Source of the DNA: JAWOGN01 sp046496815
Lineage (GTDB): Bacteria; Desulfobacterota; DSM-4660; Desulfatiglandales; Desulfatiglandaceae
Direction of reading: 5' to 3'
DNA: 5,690 nucleotides
Assembly (NCBI GenBank): GCA_046496815.1
Contig: JAWOGN010000341.1
Location: 1-5,690 of the forward strand
Program-made: the position numbers and the translations under genes
The notes under the pieces: model-generated
Seen by the model: only the letters and a program-made list of their open reading frames with translations
Databases searched by the model: none
Told to the model about the DNA's origin: nothing
Shown: piece by piece, positions 5,052 through 5,690 of the stretch
Numbering within the stretch: the first letter of the stretch is position 1
How the letters are laid out: each line of letters starts with the position of its first letter

Positions 5052-5690
5052 CTAGTTGGTTTCCGGATCGGAGGCCCTTACGGGTCCCCGGTTGTTCATT
5101 TTGATGACGCTGTCTTCGATCCGGTCGATCTGCTCTTTCTTCTCTTCGAACAGTTTGTCGGCCTCCATCGGGTTTTCAACGATATGGGGCGTAAGAAAAA
5201 GAAAGAGATTGGTCCGGTCCCCCGATTTGGAAATCGACTTAAAGAGCCAACCCAAACTCGGAATATCCCCGAGGCAGGGAACCTGATATTTGCTCTGACT
5301 CAAGGTTTCGTCGATGAGCCCTCCAAACACAATGGTGTGACTATCCTTCACAATCACCGTGGTCTTGGCCTGTCTTTTCAGCGTGGTGGGAAGCCCCACC
5401 TCTTGCTGGTCCACGACCTGGGATACTTCCTGGGAAATCTTCAGCCGCACGAACCGTTCCTGATTGATTTGCGGGGTCACATTGAGGGTCACGCCCACGT
5501 CCCTGAATTCATAGGAACTGTAAGCGATGTCCGAGGATGTGAGGTCCTGCCGGGTCAAAAAGGGGATGTTGTCCGCGACGACAATCTCCGCTTCCTCGTT
5601 GTCGGTCGTCATGATCTGCGGGGTGGACAGGATGTTCACATCCGTGTCGGTCTGTAACGCGTTGATGACGGCGGCGATGGTCGGAAACTG
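5052..5690 (-). CDS. gspD: Type II secretion system secretin GspD, C-terminal fragment
   Basis: The frame stays open to the window edge, so the N-terminal part (signal peptide and N0-N3 domains) is missing; 212 residues remain. The GTG at 5639 is an internal valine codon, not a start. Numbering from the window edge, the secretin landmarks are NILSTPQIMTTDNEEAEI (19-36), the beta-rich pore region with NIPF near 41-44, IVFGGLIDE near 120-128, VPCLGDIPSLGWLF at 137-150 and FLTPHIV at 165-171. GspD forms the outer-membrane channel through which folded exoproteins leave. The NILSTP...DNEEAEI block is closer to GspD than to PilQ. After the pore domain comes a charged tail of about 40 residues (probable helix around DKLFEEKKEQIDRIED), possibly the region contacting a pilotin; that is inference. 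It is co-transcribed with gspE, its stop overlapping the gspE ribosome binding site. Confidence 0.9.
   Translation of the reverse strand, partial: QFPTIAAVINALQTDTDVNILSTPQIMTTDNEEAEIVVADNIPFLTRQDLTSSDIAYSSYEFRDVGVTLNVTPQINQERFVRLKISQEVSQVVDQQEVGLPTTLKRQAKTTVIVKDSHTIVFGGLIDETLSQSKYQVPCLGDIPSLGWLFKSISKSGDRTNLFLFLTPHIVENPMEADKLFEEKKEQIDRIEDSVIKMNNRGPVRASDPETN

Noticed and set aside
5637..5639. A GTG start for a short gspD
   Set aside because: The conserved secretin sequence continues upstream of it in frame to the window edge, so it is an internal valine codon.
5056..5657. Plus-strand open frames opposite gspD
   Set aside because: They are shadows of the secretin coding sequence, with no domain or start signal.

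Overview
This window looks like chromosomal DNA of a Gram-negative bacterium, most likely a deltaproteobacterium (Desulfobacterota-type sulfate reducer or syntroph). The reasons are the mid-range GC content by eye, a secretin plus its secretion ATPase (which imply an outer membrane), a LonB-like ATP-dependent protease next to a bifunctional-nuclease-family protein, and a well-formed sigma-54 promoter motif. The taxonomic placement is inference from gene content and protein style; no marker gene is present.

Left part (1-2505, plus strand): the C-terminal four-fifths or so of a Lon-like protease with an AAA_32-type ATPase region and a complete Ser-Lys protease domain. After 30 bases comes a DUF151 / bifunctional nuclease family protein. 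The two probably form one transcription unit.

Middle (2506-3339): a 320-base intergenic region, then a 94-residue single-pass membrane protein I do not recognise, then 229 bases without a supported gene. The intergenic region is unusually structured. In order it holds a weak possible terminator, an inverted repeat (2605-2635), a near-consensus sigma-54 promoter (2668-2683), a 36-codon short reading frame (2712-2822), a perfect 7-bp hairpin followed by six T (2772-2800), and a strong AGGAGG ribosome binding site that the short frame's stop codon directly follows. This fits either an attenuated leader for the small membrane protein or a sigma-54-dependent small RNA of about 107 nt with leaky read-through. 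It is the least ordinary part of the window.

Right part (3340-5690, minus strand, convergent with the left part): the C-terminal 212 residues of a type II secretion secretin (gspD), then after 17 bases a complete type II secretion ATPase (gspE), closed by a strong intrinsic terminator at 3266-3296. GspE energises assembly of the periplasmic pseudopilus from the cytoplasmic face of the inner membrane, and GspD forms the outer-membrane exit pore. The first 57 residues of GspE contain two tandem 24-residue motifs of the MshEN type, which in other secretion/pilus ATPases bind cyclic di-GMP. gspF does not follow gspE here, so the other gsp genes must lie upstream of gspD or elsewhere.

No CRISPR array, insertion sequence, tRNA or rRNA was seen.
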